Positions 63,939-64,000 of a stretch of DNA of 64,000 nucleotides are shown piece by piece. The stretch comes from Imbricaverruca yamaguchii. Taxonomy: Eukaryota > Arthropoda > Thecostraca > Neoverrucidae. A program made the translations under genes and the position numbers. The stretch is taken from positions 317,501 through 381,500 of the forward strand of contig JAOTOL010001460.1 of NCBI GenBank assembly GCA_034440575.1. The letters run 5' to 3'. Within the stretch, counting starts at the first letter, position 1. Each line of letters opens with the position of its first letter. Under the pieces are notes generated by a model. The model had not been told where the DNA came from and did not search any database. It saw nothing but the letters and a program-made list of their open reading frames with translations.

Positions 63939-64000
63939 CTGTCATCCAGTGCGATCACCTCCTGAATCAGCTCGAGCCGCTCGCGCTCGCCGCCGAACTT
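63939..64000 (-). CDS. pum: Pumilio exon, cut by the window edge
   Basis: The 3' part of an exon with donor AG/GTGAGC, phase 2. It encodes K-F-G-G-E-R-E-R-L-E-L-I-Q-E-V-I then A-L-D-D, the stretch preceding repeat 8 in PUF proteins (R-x-x-L-I-x-E-V). The split Ser codon is completed by the exon at 61849. The seven upstream repeats and the N-terminus lie beyond the window. Confidence 0.85.

Overview
This is animal nuclear DNA, most likely from a crustacean and perhaps a decapod. Genes are split by GT-AG introns, there is no operon structure, tRNA-derived SINEs and non-LTR retrotransposon remains are present, and one gene encodes a crustin-like WAP-domain peptide, a family best known from crustaceans. 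A very large share of the window, by eye about a quarter, is tandem repeat.

Three protein genes are recognisable, all incomplete or split. (1) Plus strand, 2324-8369: five 3' exons of a nuclear receptor ligand-binding domain of the HR4/NR6A type. Their phases join cleanly and end in a stop; the DNA-binding exons must lie left of the window. Its last intron holds a decayed LINE with a SINE inserted in it. (2) Minus strand, 15991-11248: five 3' exons of a crustin-like gene. Three low-complexity exons rich in Gln, Asn, Thr, Ser and Gly precede two cysteine-rich exons that end in a complete eight-cysteine WAP domain. All internal exons are phase 1-1 and the signal-peptide exon was not found. (3) Minus strand, from the right edge to 60492: the last three exons of a Pumilio (PUF) RNA-binding protein, ending in repeat 8 and a short tail encoded by tandem repeats. 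HR4 and the crustin-like gene converge tail to tail. Between about 18.4 and 60 kb I find no recognised host gene, only one weak orphan exon candidate near 57.4 kb and one decayed ORF near 58.2 kb.

The rest is repeat-rich: about 30 minisatellites and microsatellites with units from 2 bp to about 290 bp, two SINE families with two copies each, two pieces of what looks like one LINE family, one hAT-like non-autonomous DNA transposon, and a 1.6-kb homopolymer-distorted stretch at 22.28-23.91 kb that is probably assembly noise.

The most unusual pattern is in the crustin-like gene. Three consecutive introns each carry a different minisatellite, and each unit contains a copy of the neighbouring exon's 3' splice site. 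A fourth array starts at a 5' splice site of the same gene. The arrays therefore look seeded on exon edges and multiply candidate splice sites. Other points of interest are a tandem array of CRE palindromes, an old satellite carrying nuclear-receptor half-sites, and a perfect (CT)104 tract.
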